From an uncultured Collinsella sp. (GTDB lineage Bacteria; Actinomycetota; Coriobacteriia; Coriobacteriales; Coriobacteriaceae): a DNA stretch of 64,000 nt. Of the stretch, positions 16,246 to 25,380 are shown piece after piece. The stretch lies in NCBI GenBank assembly GCA_902470805.1, contig CABRHX010000009.1, positions 15,128-79,127 of the forward strand. Direction: 5' to 3'. A program made the position numbers and the translations under genes. The notes below the pieces were generated by a model that had not been told where the DNA came from, searched no databases, and saw nothing but the letters and a program-made list of their open reading frames with translations. How positions within the stretch are numbered: position 1 is the stretch's first letter; every line of letters starts with the position of its first letter.

Positions 16246-17436
16246 ATGGCCTTTACCAAGAAGACCGTTCGCGACATCGATGTCGACGGCAAGCGCGTTC
16301 TCGTCCGCGTTGACTTCAACGTGCCTATCAAGGATGGCGTCGTTGGCGACACCACCCGTATCAAGGCTGCCCTGCCCACCATCAACTATCTCGTTGAGCA
16401 CAACGCTCGCGTCATCCTCATGAGCCACCTCGGCCGTCCCGAGGGCACCGGCTTCCAGCCCGAGCTCTCCCTTGAGCCTGTCGCCAAGAAGCTCGCCGAG
16501 CTCTCTGGTCTCGACGTTGCCTTTGTCGCCGACACCTACGGCGAGAAGGCTGCTGAGGCTGTTGCCGCCGTCGAGCCGGGCAAGGTCCTCGTTCTCGAGA
16601 ACGTCCGCTTCGATAAGCGTGAGAAGAAGAACGATCCCGAGATCGCCAAGAAGCTCGCTTCCTATGGTGACGTCTTCGTTCTCGATGCCTTCGGCACCGC
16701 TCACCGCGCCCAGGGTTCCGTCGTGGGCCCCGCCGCTTACCTGCCTGCCGTCGCCGGCTTCCTGCTCGAGAAGGAGGTCGACACGCTGACCGGCATCTTC
16801 GCCGAGCCCGAGCGCCCCTTCGTCGCCATCGTCGGCGGTTCCAAGGTTTCCTCCAAGATCGGCGTTCTCGATCACCTCATCGACTCTGCTGACACCCTGA
16901 TCATCGGTGGCGGTATGGCCTACACCTTCTTCTTGGCTCAGGGCCTGTCCGTCGGTCAGTCCCTCAAGGAAGAGGACTGGGTCGAGCGCGCTGGCGAGAT
17001 GCTCAAGAAGGCCGAGGAGAAGGGCGTCAAGATCCTGCTCCCCATCGACAACCGCGTTGCCGATCACTTTGGCGAGGACGCTGTCCCCGAGGTTGTCGCT
17101 TCCGACGCTATCCCCGACGATCGTGAGGGTATGGACATCGGCCCCAAGACCGAGGAGCTTTACGCCGAGGCCGTCAAGGGCGCCAAGACTGTGTTCTGGA
17201 ATGGTCCCATGGGCGTCTTCGAGTTCGACAACTTCGCTCACGGCACCCAGGCTATCGCCGAGGCTGTCGCCGATGCCGACTGCACCTCGATCATCGGCGG
17301 TGGCGACTCTGTCGCAGCTGTCAACAAGTTCAACCTGGCCGACAAGATGAGCTGGATCTCCACCGGTGGTGGCGCTTCCATGGAGCTCGTCGAGGGTAAG
17401 GCCCTGCCCGGAGTGGAGGCGCTTCTCGATGCCTAA
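16246..17436 (+). CDS. pgk: Phosphoglycerate kinase
   Basis: Makes ATP and 3-phosphoglycerate from 1,3-bisphosphoglycerate (396 aa). Substrate-binding RVDFNVP (about 21-27), SHLGRP (about 62-67) and the nucleotide-binding region with GGGMAYTF, NGPMGVFE (about 323-330) and GGGDSVAAV are present, so both Rossmann-like lobes are complete. The last codons overlap tpiA by 8 bp. AAAGG upstream of ATG 16246 is a modest ribosome site with long spacing. It probably has its own promoter between the gap terminator and the start, or depends on readthrough. Confidence 0.98.
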   Translation: MAFTKKTVRDIDVDGKRVLVRVDFNVPIKDGVVGDTTRIKAALPTINYLVEHNARVILMSHLGRPEGTGFQPELSLEPVAKKLAELSGLDVAFVADTYGEKAAEAVAAVEPGKVLVLENVRFDKREKKNDPEIAKKLASYGDVFVLDAFGTAHRAQGSVVGPAAYLPAVAGFLLEKEVDTLTGIFAEPERPFVAIVGGSKVSSKIGVLDHLIDSADTLIIGGGMAYTFFLAQGLSVGQSLKEEDWVERAGEMLKKAEEKGVKILLPIDNRVADHFGEDAVPEVVASDAIPDDREGMDIGPKTEELYAEAVKGAKTVFWNGPMGVFEFDNFAHGTQAIAEAVADADCTSIIGGGDSVAAVNKFNLADKMSWISTGGGASMELVEGKALPGVEALLDA

Positions 17437-18196
17437 TCGCACCCTTCTTATCGCTGGTAACTGGAAGATGAACAACGACGTCGCCGAGGCCGCCAAGCTC
17501 GCCGACGAGCTGGCTCAGGCTCTGCCCGAGGTTCCGGCCGGCGTCGAGGTGCTCGTCTGCCCTCCGACCATCGACATCACCACGGTTCATGACCGTATTC
17601 AGGCTGCCCCCATTGCCCTCGGTGCACAGAACGTGTACTGGGAGGCCAAGGGTGCCTTCACCGGTGAGTCCTCTTGCGACATGCTCAAGTCCGCTGGCTG
17701 CACCTACTGCATCATCGGTCACTCCGAGCGTCGCGACTACTTCCACGAGACCGACGAGGACCAGAACAAGAAGGCTAAGGCTCTCGTTGCCGCCGGCCTT
17801 GTTCCCGTCTTCTGCTGCGGCGAGTCCCTCGAGGTCCGCGAGGCTGGCACCTATGTCGAGCACGTCGTGAACCAGGTCAAGGCTGGCCTTGCTGGTCTTG
17901 AGATCACCTGCCCCAAGCAGGTCGTCGTCGCCTACGAGCCCATCTGGGCCATCGGCACCGGCAAGACCGCTACCGCCGAGGACGCTCAGGAGGTCTGCGG
18001 TGCTATCCGTGAGACCCTCAAGGAGATGTTCGGCGAGGAGCTCGCTAACGGCATCCGCGTGCTGTATGGCGGTTCCGCCAAGCCCGGCAACATCGCCGAG
18101 CTCGTCGCCAAGCCCGACGTTGACGGCGCCCTCGTGGGCGGCGCTTCGCTCAAGGCTGCCGACTTCGCCTCTATGGTCGTCAAGGCAGGCGAGTAG
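17429..18196 (+). CDS. tpiA: Triosephosphate isomerase
   Basis: Interconverts dihydroxyacetone phosphate and glyceraldehyde-3-phosphate (255 aa, TIM barrel). Catalytic Lys in GNWKMN (about 11), His in GHSERR (about 98), Glu in AYEPIWAIGTG (about 170), flexible loop 6 and the phosphate-binding YGGSAKPGN are all present. The ATG lies inside the end of pgk (8-bp overlap) with GGAGG upstream, so synthesis is coupled to that of pgk. gpmI follows after 5 nt. Confidence 0.98.
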   Translation: MPNRTLLIAGNWKMNNDVAEAAKLADELAQALPEVPAGVEVLVCPPTIDITTVHDRIQAAPIALGAQNVYWEAKGAFTGESSCDMLKSAGCTYCIIGHSERRDYFHETDEDQNKKAKALVAAGLVPVFCCGESLEVREAGTYVEHVVNQVKAGLAGLEITCPKQVVVAYEPIWAIGTGKTATAEDAQEVCGAIRETLKEMFGEELANGIRVLYGGSAKPGNIAELVAKPDVDGALVGGASLKAADFASMVVKAGE

Positions 18197-18201
18197 GACA
18201 T

Positions 18202-19755
18202 ATGGCACAACGTCATCTTCCTGCACTCCTGATTATCATGGATGGCTGCGGCCTTGCTCCGGCCGATGGCGAGAACGCCGTCGCCGCTGCCAAGACGCCC
18301 TTCCTTGATGGCCTGTACGAGAAGTACCCCCACACCACGCTCGGTGCTTCGGGCGAGGACGTGGGCCTTCCCGACGGCCAGATGGGTAACTCCGAGGTGG
18401 GTCACCTCAACATCGGTGCCGGCCGCATCGTGTTCCAGGAGCTTTCGCGCATCAACAATGCCATCAAGGACGGTTCCATCGCCAAGAACGAGGTTTTCGT
18501 CAAGGCTATGGACGATGTCAAGGCTGACGGTAAGACTCTCCACCTCATGGGCCTTATGAGCCCTGGCGGTGTTCATTCTCACATGAACCACGTCGAGGCT
18601 CTGGTCAAGATGGCTGCCGAGCACGGTGTCAAGACCGTTCGCGTCCACGCCTTCATGGATGGTCGCGACGTTGACCCGCAGTCCGGTGCCGGTTACATGA
18701 GTGAGTTCTGCGCTTTCCTGGCTAAGATCTCCGAGGAGACCGGTTGCGACGCTCGCGTTGCCACCGTCTCGGGCCGTTATTGGGCCATGGACCGCGATAA
18801 TCGTTGGGAGCGCATCCAGCGCGCCTACGACGTCATGGTCAACGCGTCCGATGCTGATACCGACCCCGTTGCCGGTATCAAGGCCTACTACGAGAAGGAC
18901 CCGCGCGGCGACGAGTTCGTCGAGCCCTTCGCTGCCCACAACGAGGGCATTCACGAGGGCGACGCGGCCATCTTCTTCAACTTCCGTCCCGACCGTGCTC
19001 GTCAGATGACCCGCGTGTTCACGGACAAGGAGTTCGACGGCTTTGAGCGCGAGCAGATCAAGCTTTCGCACTTTGTGACGATGACCGAGTATGATCCGAC
19101 GTTTGACGTCGAGGTCGCCTTCCCCAAGACGTTCCCCGAGAACGTCCTGGCCGACGTTATCGCCGCCAATGGCCTGAAGCAGCTGCACACTGCCGAGACC
19201 GAGAAGTACGCCCACGTGACGTTCTTCCTCAACGGTGGCATCGAGGAGCCCAAGGAGGGCGAGGAGCGCGTGCTCGTCGCTTCCCCCAAGGTTGCTACCT
19301 ACGATCTGCAGCCCGAGATGAGCGCTCCCGAGGTTACCGAGAAGCTCGTCGCCGCCATCAACGAGGATCGCGCTGATTTCTACATCGTGAACTTCGCGAA
19401 CTGCGACATGGTTGGTCACACCGGTGTCTTCGACGCTGCCGTTAAGGCCGTTGAGGCTGTTGACGATGCCCTGTCCAAGGTTGTCCCGGCGATTCTCGCC
19501 AAGGGCGGCTTTGCACTGATTACCGCCGACCACGGCAACGCCGATCACATGTTTGACGTTGCTTCCGACGGCTCCAAGCATCCGTTTACGGCTCACACCA
19601 CCAACCGCGTGCCGTTCATCATCGTTGATGAGAAGGCCAAGCTCACTGGTATCGAGGACGGCCGTCTTTCCGATATCGCTCCGACCATGCTCACCATGGC
19701 TGGTATTGAGCCTTCCGCCGAGATGACGGGCCGCGTGCTCGCTACCGAGGCCTAA
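18202..19755 (+). CDS. gpmI: 2,3-bisphosphoglycerate-independent phosphoglycerate mutase
   Basis: Manganese-dependent mutase (517 aa) converting 3- to 2-phosphoglycerate. Metal and phospho-Ser motifs of the alkaline-phosphatase fold are visible: IIMDGCG (about 11-17), the nucleophile Ser in MGNSEVGH (about 64), DGRDVDP (about 153-159), NFRPDRARQ and the C-terminal ITADHGNAD. Independence of bisphosphoglycerate is typical of Gram-positive anaerobes. It is the last glycolytic gene of the run; enolase and pyruvate kinase are not nearby. Confidence 0.98.
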   Translation: MAQRHLPALLIIMDGCGLAPADGENAVAAAKTPFLDGLYEKYPHTTLGASGEDVGLPDGQMGNSEVGHLNIGAGRIVFQELSRINNAIKDGSIAKNEVFVKAMDDVKADGKTLHLMGLMSPGGVHSHMNHVEALVKMAAEHGVKTVRVHAFMDGRDVDPQSGAGYMSEFCAFLAKISEETGCDARVATVSGRYWAMDRDNRWERIQRAYDVMVNASDADTDPVAGIKAYYEKDPRGDEFVEPFAAHNEGIHEGDAAIFFNFRPDRARQMTRVFTDKEFDGFEREQIKLSHFVTMTEYDPTFDVEVAFPKTFPENVLADVIAANGLKQLHTAETEKYAHVTFFLNGGIEEPKEGEERVLVASPKVATYDLQPEMSAPEVTEKLVAAINEDRADFYIVNFANCDMVGHTGVFDAAVKAVEAVDDALSKVVPAILAKGGFALITADHGNADHMFDVASDGSKHPFTAHTTNRVPFIIVDEKAKLTGIEDGRLSDIAPTMLTMAGIEPSAEMTGRVLATEA

Positions 19756-19780
19756 TAGAAAACAAATACCGTTTTCTAGC

Positions 19781-19815
19781 AAGGGGGTTGTCCACAACCG
19801 GACAACCCCCTTTTT
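19781..19815 (+). terminator. Rho-independent terminator after gpmI
   Basis: AAGGGGGTTGTCC pairs with GGACAACCCCCTT around ACAACC and is followed by TTTTT. It closes the pgk-tpiA-gpmI transcript before secG. Confidence 0.92.
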
Positions 19816-19919
19816 GGTATTTCTGCCATTTCCACCCCGTCCTTGAGTGGCAGGTAGGGGAGAGCGGGGGATTGTGGTACAGTACTGGAGTTTGAACTGT
19901 TCTATTAAGGAGCTTATCT

Positions 19920-20174
19920 ATGGGTCCGTTCCAGATTCTTCTGTTTGTCGTTTGGGCTGTTTCTGCCGTGGCGCTGACGATTCTCGTCCTGATGCATTCC
20001 GGTAAGGGTACCGGCGTTTCGGATATGATTGCCAGCTCGCTGTATAACTCCAGCTCTGCCACGGGCGTTATGGAGCAGAACCTTGACCGCCTGACCGTCA
20101 TCATGGCTGTCGTGTTTGCCGTGTGCGTCGTGCTGTGCATGTTCTTCTTCCCGCAGGGCATCGTGGGCTACTAA
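19920..20174 (+). CDS. secG: Protein-export translocase subunit SecG
   Basis: Small membrane subunit (84 aa) of the SecYEG channel. Two hydrophobic helices (about 4-26 and 58-78) flank the cytoplasmic loop with LMHSGKGTGVSDM, which matches the family loop pattern. Position after the glycolytic genes is the common one in Gram-positives. The ATG at 19920 follows AAGGAG. It has its own downstream terminator and is preceded by the gpmI terminator, so it is probably a monocistronic unit. Confidence 0.95.
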   Translation: MGPFQILLFVVWAVSAVALTILVLMHSGKGTGVSDMIASSLYNSSSATGVMEQNLDRLTVIMAVVFAVCVVLCMFFFPQGIVGY

Positions 20175-20200
20175 TCACGAACCGCATAAATACTTGAAAA

Positions 20201-20231
20201 GGGTCCCGCAAGTGCGGGACCCATTTTGTTT
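20201..20231 (+). terminator. Rho-independent terminator after secG
   Basis: GGGTCCCGCA and TGCGGGACCC form a short strong hairpin followed by ATTTTGTTT. Confidence 0.88.
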
Positions 20232-20465
20232 ACATATTTGTAACAGAGTCAAAATATCCTCATATACTTCGCCCAACTAAAGAAAATCTCGACCGTTAAC
20301 CGGAATTAGCCCCAAATCGTGCATAAAATGCGCTACTGTATTGCAATACGTTGGTCCGCTTTGTATAACCAGCCAAAACGGCGGACCGCGTTTGAATGGT
20401 TCGATTGGGCTGTCTTGACGTTGCCCGACCGAACTTACTTTGTCCTATCTCATAAGGAGGATGGC
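20232..20465 (+). promoter_or_regulatory. Leader of the second oligopeptide importer operon
   Basis: This AT-rich stretch contains a perfect 12-bp palindrome GTATTGCAATAC (20338-20349), operator-like, and a hairpin GGTCCGC/GCGGACC (20353-20387). No convincing -35/-10 pair was found. The ribosome site AAGGAGG lies just before the ATG at 20466. Nothing here looks coding. Confidence 0.4.
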
Positions 20466-22142
20466 ATGGCTGATTCTATGTTCCACCAGCCCGTTATGGG
20501 TCGTCGCGCCTTTGTCGGCGGTACCCTTGCTACGAGCTCCATGGCTTTTCTTGCCGCATGCGGCAAGAAGGGCGGCGACGCTTCCGGTTCTGAGTCCGGT
20601 TCGACGCTGAACTTCTACATCAACAACCCGGTCTGCATCGACCCCTATAACGTCCAGGAGGACCAGGGCACTCAGGTCGAGTACCAGCTCTTTGATGCTC
20701 TGACCTCTTATGACGCCGAGAAGGGCGAGATCGTTCCGCTGGCTTGCGAGTCCTTTGAGGCCAACGACGACGCCACCGAGTTCACCTTCAAGATCAAGAA
20801 GGCCAAGTTCCACAACGGTGACGACGTTACCTCCAAGTCCTTCAAGCTCGGTTGGGAGCGTCTGGTCAACACCAAGTCGGCCATCGCTACCGAGTACGGC
20901 CCTTCCGAGGTCTCCTATCACCTTTCTATGGTCGAGGGCTATGACGACCTGCTTGCCGGTAACGCTACCGAGCTCAGCGGTGTTACTTGCCCCGACGATG
21001 AGACCCTCGTCGTCAAGCTGTCTTCCGCTTACGCCGACTTCCCCTTCGTCGCCTCTCACCCGGCTCTGGCCCCGGTTCCCGAGTGCGCCGAGTCCGATGT
21101 CAAGAGCTTCTATCTTGCACCGGTCGGTAACGGCCCGTTCATGATGGACGGCAAGTGGGAGGATGGTCAGGAGATCAACCTCAAGAAGTTCGACGATTAC
21201 TATGGCGACAAGGCCAAGATCGATGGCATCCACTTCCAGGTCATCAAGGACATGGAGACTGCTTACAAGGAGTTCCAGGCCGGTAACCTCGATGTCTGCG
21301 ACGTTCCCGTCGCTCAGATCGATGCCGCCAAGAAGGATCGCGGCGTGTCCAAGGACGGCTACACCATGGGTGACGGCGAGCGCATGCTGCTCGGCGCCGA
21401 GCCTTCCACGTACTATCTGACCTGCAACACCACGGCCGAGCCGTTCAACAACGCCGACCTGCGCAGGGGCATCTCCCTGGCCATCAACCGTGAGGCCATC
21501 TGCAAGACCATCTATAAGGGTACCCGTACCCCTGCCGACGGCATTGTTCCTCCGGGCATCGATGGCTACAAGGAGGGCGCATGGGAGTTCTGCGCCTACG
21601 ATGTCGACAAGGCTAACGAGTACCTCGACAAGGTTGCTCCCGCTGGCGCTAACGGGGATCGTGGCATTAGCGTGACCCTTTCCTACAACCAGGACGGCGG
21701 TCACAAGGAGATCATGGAGTCCATCATCGGCGACCTCGCCAAGGTTGGCGTTACCGCTGTCTCCGATACCCCTGAGTGGTCTGCCCTGCTCGAGCAGTAT
21801 CAGAACTTTAACTATCAGTTCGGTCGTCTGGGTTGGATTGCCGACTACCCGATCATGGACAACTTCCTGTATCCGCTGTTCCACTCCGACTCCCTCGGTG
21901 GCGATAACCGCTCCGGTTACAACAACCCCGAGTTCGACGCCAAGGTCGACGAGGCTCGTACTATTGTTGACGACGAGGAGCGCGTCGCTAAGATGCAGGA
22001 GGCCGACGCAATGGTCGCTGCCGACTGCCCGGTCATCCCGATTATGTTCTACACGCACACCATCGTCGGCTCCGATCGCATCAAGCACCTCTATGTCGAT
22101 CCGCAGAAGCATGCCGAGCTGGGTACCGCTGAGCTCGCCTAA
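20466..22142 (+). CDS. Oligopeptide ABC importer substrate-binding lipoprotein
   Basis: Solute-binding protein of the SBP_bac_5 family (558 aa), tethered outside the membrane by a lipid on the Cys of LAAC (about residue 36). The signal region has MGRRAFVGG, a possible twin-arginine signal as in the first importer's binding protein. Family features include the YDAEKGEIVPLACESFE start of the ligand domain and NTTAEPFNNADLRRGISLAINREA. All five importer genes are adjacent, so peptides are the expected ligand. ATG 20466 is supported by AAGGAGG 5 nt upstream; the in-frame ATG far upstream is not. Confidence 0.93.
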   Translation: MADSMFHQPVMGRRAFVGGTLATSSMAFLAACGKKGGDASGSESGSTLNFYINNPVCIDPYNVQEDQGTQVEYQLFDALTSYDAEKGEIVPLACESFEANDDATEFTFKIKKAKFHNGDDVTSKSFKLGWERLVNTKSAIATEYGPSEVSYHLSMVEGYDDLLAGNATELSGVTCPDDETLVVKLSSAYADFPFVASHPALAPVPECAESDVKSFYLAPVGNGPFMMDGKWEDGQEINLKKFDDYYGDKAKIDGIHFQVIKDMETAYKEFQAGNLDVCDVPVAQIDAAKKDRGVSKDGYTMGDGERMLLGAEPSTYYLTCNTTAEPFNNADLRRGISLAINREAICKTIYKGTRTPADGIVPPGIDGYKEGAWEFCAYDVDKANEYLDKVAPAGANGDRGISVTLSYNQDGGHKEIMESIIGDLAKVGVTAVSDTPEWSALLEQYQNFNYQFGRLGWIADYPIMDNFLYPLFHSDSLGGDNRSGYNNPEFDAKVDEARTIVDDEERVAKMQEADAMVAADCPVIPIMFYTHTIVGSDRIKHLYVDPQKHAELGTAELA

Positions 22143-22238
22143 GAGTTTGCAGCTTCCGTGAGGGTCAAGTATTTACGTAGACCTCATGGGAAACATACAG
22201 TTCTCCCTAACCTGGGGTAAACTGGCTGATGGTAATTT

Positions 22239-22268
22239 TGGGATGCCGGTCTGGCGATCGGCATCCCA
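22239..22268 (+). terminator. Hairpin between binding-protein and permease genes
   Basis: TGGGATGCCG and CGGCATCCCA pair perfectly around 10 bases, followed by only three T. It is likely a partial terminator that sets a higher binding-protein level, as in the first importer operon. Confidence 0.65.
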
Positions 22269-22298
22269 TTTAGGTTAATCCCTAGATAGGGGAGTGGT

Positions 22299-23336
22299 AT
22301 GGGTAAGTACATCGTTAAACGTGTGCTTCAGTTCATCCCGGTGTTTTTGGGCGTTACGCTGATTCTGTTCGCCCTCCAGAATATCGTGCCGGGAGATCCG
22401 ATCAAGCTGATCGGTGGAGACAAGGCTCTGTCCCCCGAGGTGGAGCTTCAGCTTCGCGTCCGCTATCACCTGGTCCAGTCGGACGAGGACGGCAACGCGA
22501 TCCTTGACGAGAACGGCGACCCCGTTCAAACGTCGCTCGTGGACCGTTACTTGTATTACATGAACGGCCTGCTTCATGGCGATCTGGGCAATTCGTATCA
22601 GCGCAAGCTGCCGGTTACGGAAATCTTTGCCCAGAAGTATCCGTATACGGTCAAACTTGCCGCGTGCGCCATCGTGCTCGAGGCAATCATGGGTATCGGT
22701 GCGGGTATCATTTCGGCGGTTAAGCGTTATTCCTTCTGGGATATTTTGGTAACGCTCACCACGTCGATTCTCGTTGCCGTCCCGGCTTTCTGGCTCGGTA
22801 TGTTGCTGCAGCTGTTCTTTGGCGTCATTCTCAAGGACGCCACGGGCGGTGCATTCTCCATGCCGATCTCGGGTGCCGGCGGTTCCAGCTCTCAGTATCA
22901 GGATTGGATGCACTATGTGCTTCCGACCATTACGCTGGCTTCGGTTTCGACCGCTTATGCCGCCCGCATTATGCGTTCGCAGCTGCTTGACGTCATGAAC
23001 CAGGATTACATCCGTACGGCAAAGGCCAAGGGTCTCTCCAATCGCGCGATCATCATCAAGCATGCGCTTAAGAATGCACTCATCCCCGTCGTTACCTATA
23101 TTGGTGTCGACTTTGGCGGCATGCTTTCGGGCGCCATCCTGACCGAGACGGTCTTTAACTGGCCCGGTATCGGCTATGAGGTCTATCGCGCCATTAGCAT
23201 GCGTGACTGGCCCATCGTTATGGGCGGCGTTACGCTCATCGTCGTCGTCGTCATGGTGATCAACCTGCTCGTCGACATTAGCTATGCATTCCTCGACCCG
23301 CGCATCCGCCTTGGCGGTCCGTCGGATAAGGCCTAA
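22299..23336 (+). CDS. oppB: Oligopeptide ABC importer permease, OppB type
   Basis: Membrane subunit of 345 aa. N-terminal helix (about 9-29), a long periplasmic loop with GNSYQRKLPVTEI, then five further helices and the coupling motif region NQDYIRTAKAKGLSNRAI (about 228-245). The start ATG 22299 follows AGGGGAG. It works with the OppC 14 nt downstream. Specificity is set by the binding protein; peptides are inferred from the full five-gene set and from the two complete ATPases with oligopeptide tails. Confidence 0.95.
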   Translation: MGKYIVKRVLQFIPVFLGVTLILFALQNIVPGDPIKLIGGDKALSPEVELQLRVRYHLVQSDEDGNAILDENGDPVQTSLVDRYLYYMNGLLHGDLGNSYQRKLPVTEIFAQKYPYTVKLAACAIVLEAIMGIGAGIISAVKRYSFWDILVTLTTSILVAVPAFWLGMLLQLFFGVILKDATGGAFSMPISGAGGSSSQYQDWMHYVLPTITLASVSTAYAARIMRSQLLDVMNQDYIRTAKAKGLSNRAIIIKHALKNALIPVVTYIGVDFGGMLSGAILTETVFNWPGIGYEVYRAISMRDWPIVMGGVTLIVVVVMVINLLVDISYAFLDPRIRLGGPSDKA

Positions 23337-23350
23337 GGGAGGTACGTCTC

Positions 23351-24286
23351 ATGCAGGAAACTGATTCTCAGTCTCAGGAGCAGGCTACCGCCACCAAGGC
23401 CGCATCTGCTCCCGCCAAGTCCCGCACGCTGTGGGGCGACGCTTTTAAGCGTCTCCGTAAGAACAAGCTCGCCGTTATCGGTGTCTGCTGGATCATCATC
23501 GTCGTTGTGGTTGCCCTGACCGCAGATCTGTGGGCTAAGCCCTGGCTCGGTTCGCCGACGGCTTCCGACTCGACCACCATGGCTCAGACGTCGCTGCTGG
23601 CTCCGTGTGCCGAGCACCCGTTTGGCACCGACGCCCTAGGTCGTGACATTCTCGTCCGCGTTATCTACGGTGCACGTGTTTCGCTGTCCGTCGGCATTAT
23701 GGCCACCGCGATCTCCACGCTGATCGGTCTGGTCATGGGTGCTCTGGCGGGTTTCTACGGCGGCATCTGGGATACGATCATCATGCGCTGTGCGGACATC
23801 TTCCTGGCGTTCCCGTACGTGCTGTTCGTTGTCGCCATGATCGCCGTTATCGGCCGTGGTCTTCAGAACGTCTTTATCGCCATCGGTATTCTCGGCTGGC
23901 CTTCGATTGCGCGCGTCTTCCGCTCTGCAATCTTGACGGTCAAGGAAAACGACTATGTTGACGCTGCACGCGCGATGGGTGCATCCGATGCTCGTATCGT
24001 CGTGCGTCACATCTTCCCGAACTCCGTCGCCTCCATCGTGGTCTACGCGACCATGAACATTGGTGGCGCCATTCTGACCGAGTCCGCTCTGTCCTTCCTC
24101 GGCATGGGCGTTATTCCGCCTACGCCTTCGTGGGGCTCCATGATTCAGGACGGTCAGCAGTATCTTCTGACCGCTCCCTGGATGATGATCATGCCCGGTC
24201 TGGCAATTCTCTCGACGGTGCTCGCCTTCACCCTGCTGGGTGACGGTCTGCGCGACGCCCTCGACGTCAAGATGAAGGACGCATAA
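23351..24286 (+). CDS. oppC: Oligopeptide ABC importer permease, OppC type
   Basis: Second permease (311 aa). The N-terminus carries the DppC-type cytoplasmic stretch and first helix (RLRKNKLAVIGVCWIII, about 33-50), a periplasmic segment with HPFGTDALGRDIL, and the coupling region NDYVDAARAMGASDARIV (about 200-217). The ORF ends two codons before the ATPase gene. It is unfused, unlike its counterpart in the first importer operon, and so shows what the fusion's first half would be as a separate protein. Confidence 0.95.
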   Translation: MQETDSQSQEQATATKAASAPAKSRTLWGDAFKRLRKNKLAVIGVCWIIIVVVVALTADLWAKPWLGSPTASDSTTMAQTSLLAPCAEHPFGTDALGRDILVRVIYGARVSLSVGIMATAISTLIGLVMGALAGFYGGIWDTIIMRCADIFLAFPYVLFVVAMIAVIGRGLQNVFIAIGILGWPSIARVFRSAILTVKENDYVDAARAMGASDARIVVRHIFPNSVASIVVYATMNIGGAILTESALSFLGMGVIPPTPSWGSMIQDGQQYLLTAPWMMIMPGLAILSTVLAFTLLGDGLRDALDVKMKDA

Positions 24287-24288
24287 GG

Positions 24289-25380
24289 ATGAAGAAGAAC
24301 AAGAACTATGTGGACCTGAAGGACCAGCCGGTTCCCGAGGGCCAGCATCTGCTCGAGGTCGATGACCTTAAGATGTATTTCCACACCGAGGATGGCATTG
24401 TTCGCGCTGTCGACGGTGTCTCCTACACGCTCGATCGCGGCGAGACCCTGGGCGTCGTCGGCGAGTCCGGCTCTGGCAAGTCCGTGACCGCCATGACCAT
24501 CATGGGTCTTATCTCGATGCCTCCGGGAAAGATTGAGGGCGGCGACGTTCGCTATCGCGGTCGTTCTATCCTTGAGATGACCGAGGAAGAGATGCAGCAC
24601 ATTCGCGGTAACGATATCGCGATGATCTTCCAGGATCCTATGACCTCCTTGAACCCGGTCTATAAGATCGGCAAGCAGGTGGGCGAGGGCCTTCGTCTGC
24701 ATCGCGGTTACTCCAAGCAGGAGGCGCTCAAGCGCGCCACCGAGCTTTTGGACCTCGTTGGCATTCCTGAACCCGAGAAGCGCGTCAATGAGTATCCGCA
24801 CCAGTTCTCTGGCGGTATGCGTCAGCGCGTCATGATTGCCATGGCTCTTGCCTGCGATCCCGATATTCTGATTGCCGATGAGCCCACGACTGCCCTGGAC
24901 GTTACCATCCAGGCTCAGATTATTGAGCTTATGCAGGAAATGCAGGAGAAGAACGGCAACGCCATCATCATGATTACCCATGACCTGGGTGTTGTCGCTG
25001 ATATGGCCGACAAGATCATGGTTATGTACGCCGGCCGTCCCGTCGAGTTCGGTACTGCCGAGGAAATCTTCTACGAGAGCCGCCACCCCTACACCTGGGG
25101 CCTTATCCGCTCCATCCCGGAGCAGGCCATCGATGAGAAGAAGCCGCTTACGCCGATTCACGGCAATCCGCCTTCGCTCATGAACCTGCCCGAGGGCTGC
25201 GTGTTCTCGCCTCGTTGCCCTTATGCAACCGATAAGTGCCGCAAGCAGCGCCCCGAGCGTGTTGTCACCGAGTCCGGTCACTATTCTGCGTGCCACTATT
25301 CCGGTGACCCCGAGTTCCTCAAGAACGCTCCTGAGACGTCCCGTACGCGCATGGATTCCAAGAAGGGAGGCGAGGCGTAA
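24289..25380 (+). CDS. oppD: Oligopeptide ABC importer ATPase, OppD type
   Basis: ATPase of 363 aa with Walker A GESGSGKS (about 60-67), signature FSGGMRQRV, Walker B ILIADEPTTALD and H-loop MITHDLG. The C-terminal region carries the oligopeptide-ABC cysteine motif CVFSPRCPYATDKC followed by a distal HYSACHY (about 303-345), which in OppD/OppF-type ATPases can hold an iron-sulfur cluster. Its stop codon overlaps the ATG of oppF (TAATG), a classic coupling arrangement. Confidence 0.95.
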   Translation: MKKNKNYVDLKDQPVPEGQHLLEVDDLKMYFHTEDGIVRAVDGVSYTLDRGETLGVVGESGSGKSVTAMTIMGLISMPPGKIEGGDVRYRGRSILEMTEEEMQHIRGNDIAMIFQDPMTSLNPVYKIGKQVGEGLRLHRGYSKQEALKRATELLDLVGIPEPEKRVNEYPHQFSGGMRQRVMIAMALACDPDILIADEPTTALDVTIQAQIIELMQEMQEKNGNAIIMITHDLGVVADMADKIMVMYAGRPVEFGTAEEIFYESRHPYTWGLIRSIPEQAIDEKKPLTPIHGNPPSLMNLPEGCVFSPRCPYATDKCRKQRPERVVTESGHYSACHYSGDPEFLKNAPETSRTRMDSKKGGEA

